Shown here: one piece after another, positions 13,831-14,000 of the stretch
Position numbering within the stretch: the first letter of the stretch is position 1
Layout: each line of letters starts with the position of its first letter
Source of the DNA: RUG11237 sp964450185
GTDB taxonomy: Bacteria > Bacillota > Clostridia > Lachnospirales > Lachnospiraceae
Length of the DNA stretch: 14,000 nt
NCBI GenBank assembly: GCA_964450185.1
Contig: CAYVCL010000074.1
Location: 1 to 14,000, forward strand
Reading direction: 5' to 3'
Translations under genes and position numbers: made by a program
Notes under the pieces: model-generated
Told to the model about the DNA's origin: nothing
Seen by the model: only the letters and a program-made list of their open reading frames with translations
Database searches by the model: none

Positions 13831-14000
13831 TTATCTCTTTGTTAATGCCTCAACAATGTTTTTTTCAATATATTCTACTCTGTCAAAAACCATAGGTTTA
13901 AAATGTGCGGTTATGGCTACTACAATTTGATTTTTTCTATCAATGTATATAATATTACCACCATCACCAATAGCGGCAATTACCTCTCTTGTTCTGTGAG
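13831..14000 (-). CDS. C-terminal end of a probable serine hydrolase (class C beta-lactamase fold), 5' part beyond right edge
   Basis: I translated the reverse strand by hand: an open frame runs from the right edge (first full codon at 13998) through 55 residues to a TAA at 13833-13831. The visible end contains AAIGDGGNIIYIDRKNQIVVAI, the pattern of the last two beta strands of penicillin-binding/class C beta-lactamase-type serine hydrolases (G.GGq.i.vdp....vvv.t), followed by a C-terminal helix (RVEYIEKNIVEALTKR). Upstream catalytic motifs (SxxK, YxN) are outside the window, so the enzyme class is inferred from this end alone. The reading frame, the terminator at 13765-13795 and the amphipathic end support a real gene. 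Its substrate cannot be said. Confidence 0.65.
   Translation of the reverse strand, partial: HRTREVIAAIGDGGNIIYIDRKNQIVVAITAHFKPMVFDRVEYIEKNIVEALTKR

Overview
The window reads as chromosome from a low-GC Gram-positive anaerobe, most likely a gut Clostridia member of the Lachnospiraceae type. This rests on AT-rich DNA, strong AGGAGG-type ribosome binding sites, TATAAT/extended -10 promoters, an atpZ-atpI-atpB-atpE-atpF order, BspA-like leucine-rich repeat surface proteins with Thr/Pro linkers, and an OmpR/large-sensor-kinase pair. The exact species cannot be read from the sequence. Almost everything is on the minus strand; the one complete plus-strand gene is at 10729-13074.

Layout. (1) 1-2153, minus: the promoter-proximal part of an F-type ATP synthase operon (atpZ, atpI, atpB, atpE, and the 5' part of atpF, which runs off the left edge). 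The c subunit carries the ligand pattern of sodium-binding rotors. (2) 2193-4835, minus: a monocistronic secreted protein with two Ig-like (BIG2) domains, a Thr/Pro linker and about 22 BspA-type leucine-rich repeats. (3) 4870-6916, minus: a three-gene envelope operon of a four-helix membrane protein, a PspA/IM30 protein and a bacterial GIDE/BAM-domain membrane protein, with its own promoter and terminator. (4) 6917-7272: a gene-free gap with a 187-bp near-perfect snapback inverted repeat and the terminator of the next operon. (5) 7196-10467, minus: a response regulator and an unusually large multi-span sensor kinase, overlapping by 26 bp. (6) 10394-10728: a divergent intergenic region with promoters in both directions. 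(7) 10624-13136, plus: a second BspA-like secreted protein whose domain order is the mirror of the first (LRRs, a 12-copy 30-nt PTSTPVPT repeat linker, BIG2, Listeria-Bacteroides-type repeat, FN3-like). (8) 13161-13670, minus: a DUF6512-like membrane protein. (9) 13831-14000, minus: the C-terminal end of what looks like a serine hydrolase of the class C beta-lactamase fold, with its terminator.

How it fits together. Apart from the ATP synthase genes, most of the window concerns the cell envelope: two large secreted LRR proteins, a PspA-type membrane-stress operon, and a two-component system divergent from one of the LRR genes and so a candidate regulator of it. No CRISPR array, phage gene, transposase, tRNA or rRNA was seen. 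The least explained items are the hairpin element at 6961-7147, the PspA-GIDE-membrane protein operon, and the large sensor domain of the kinase.
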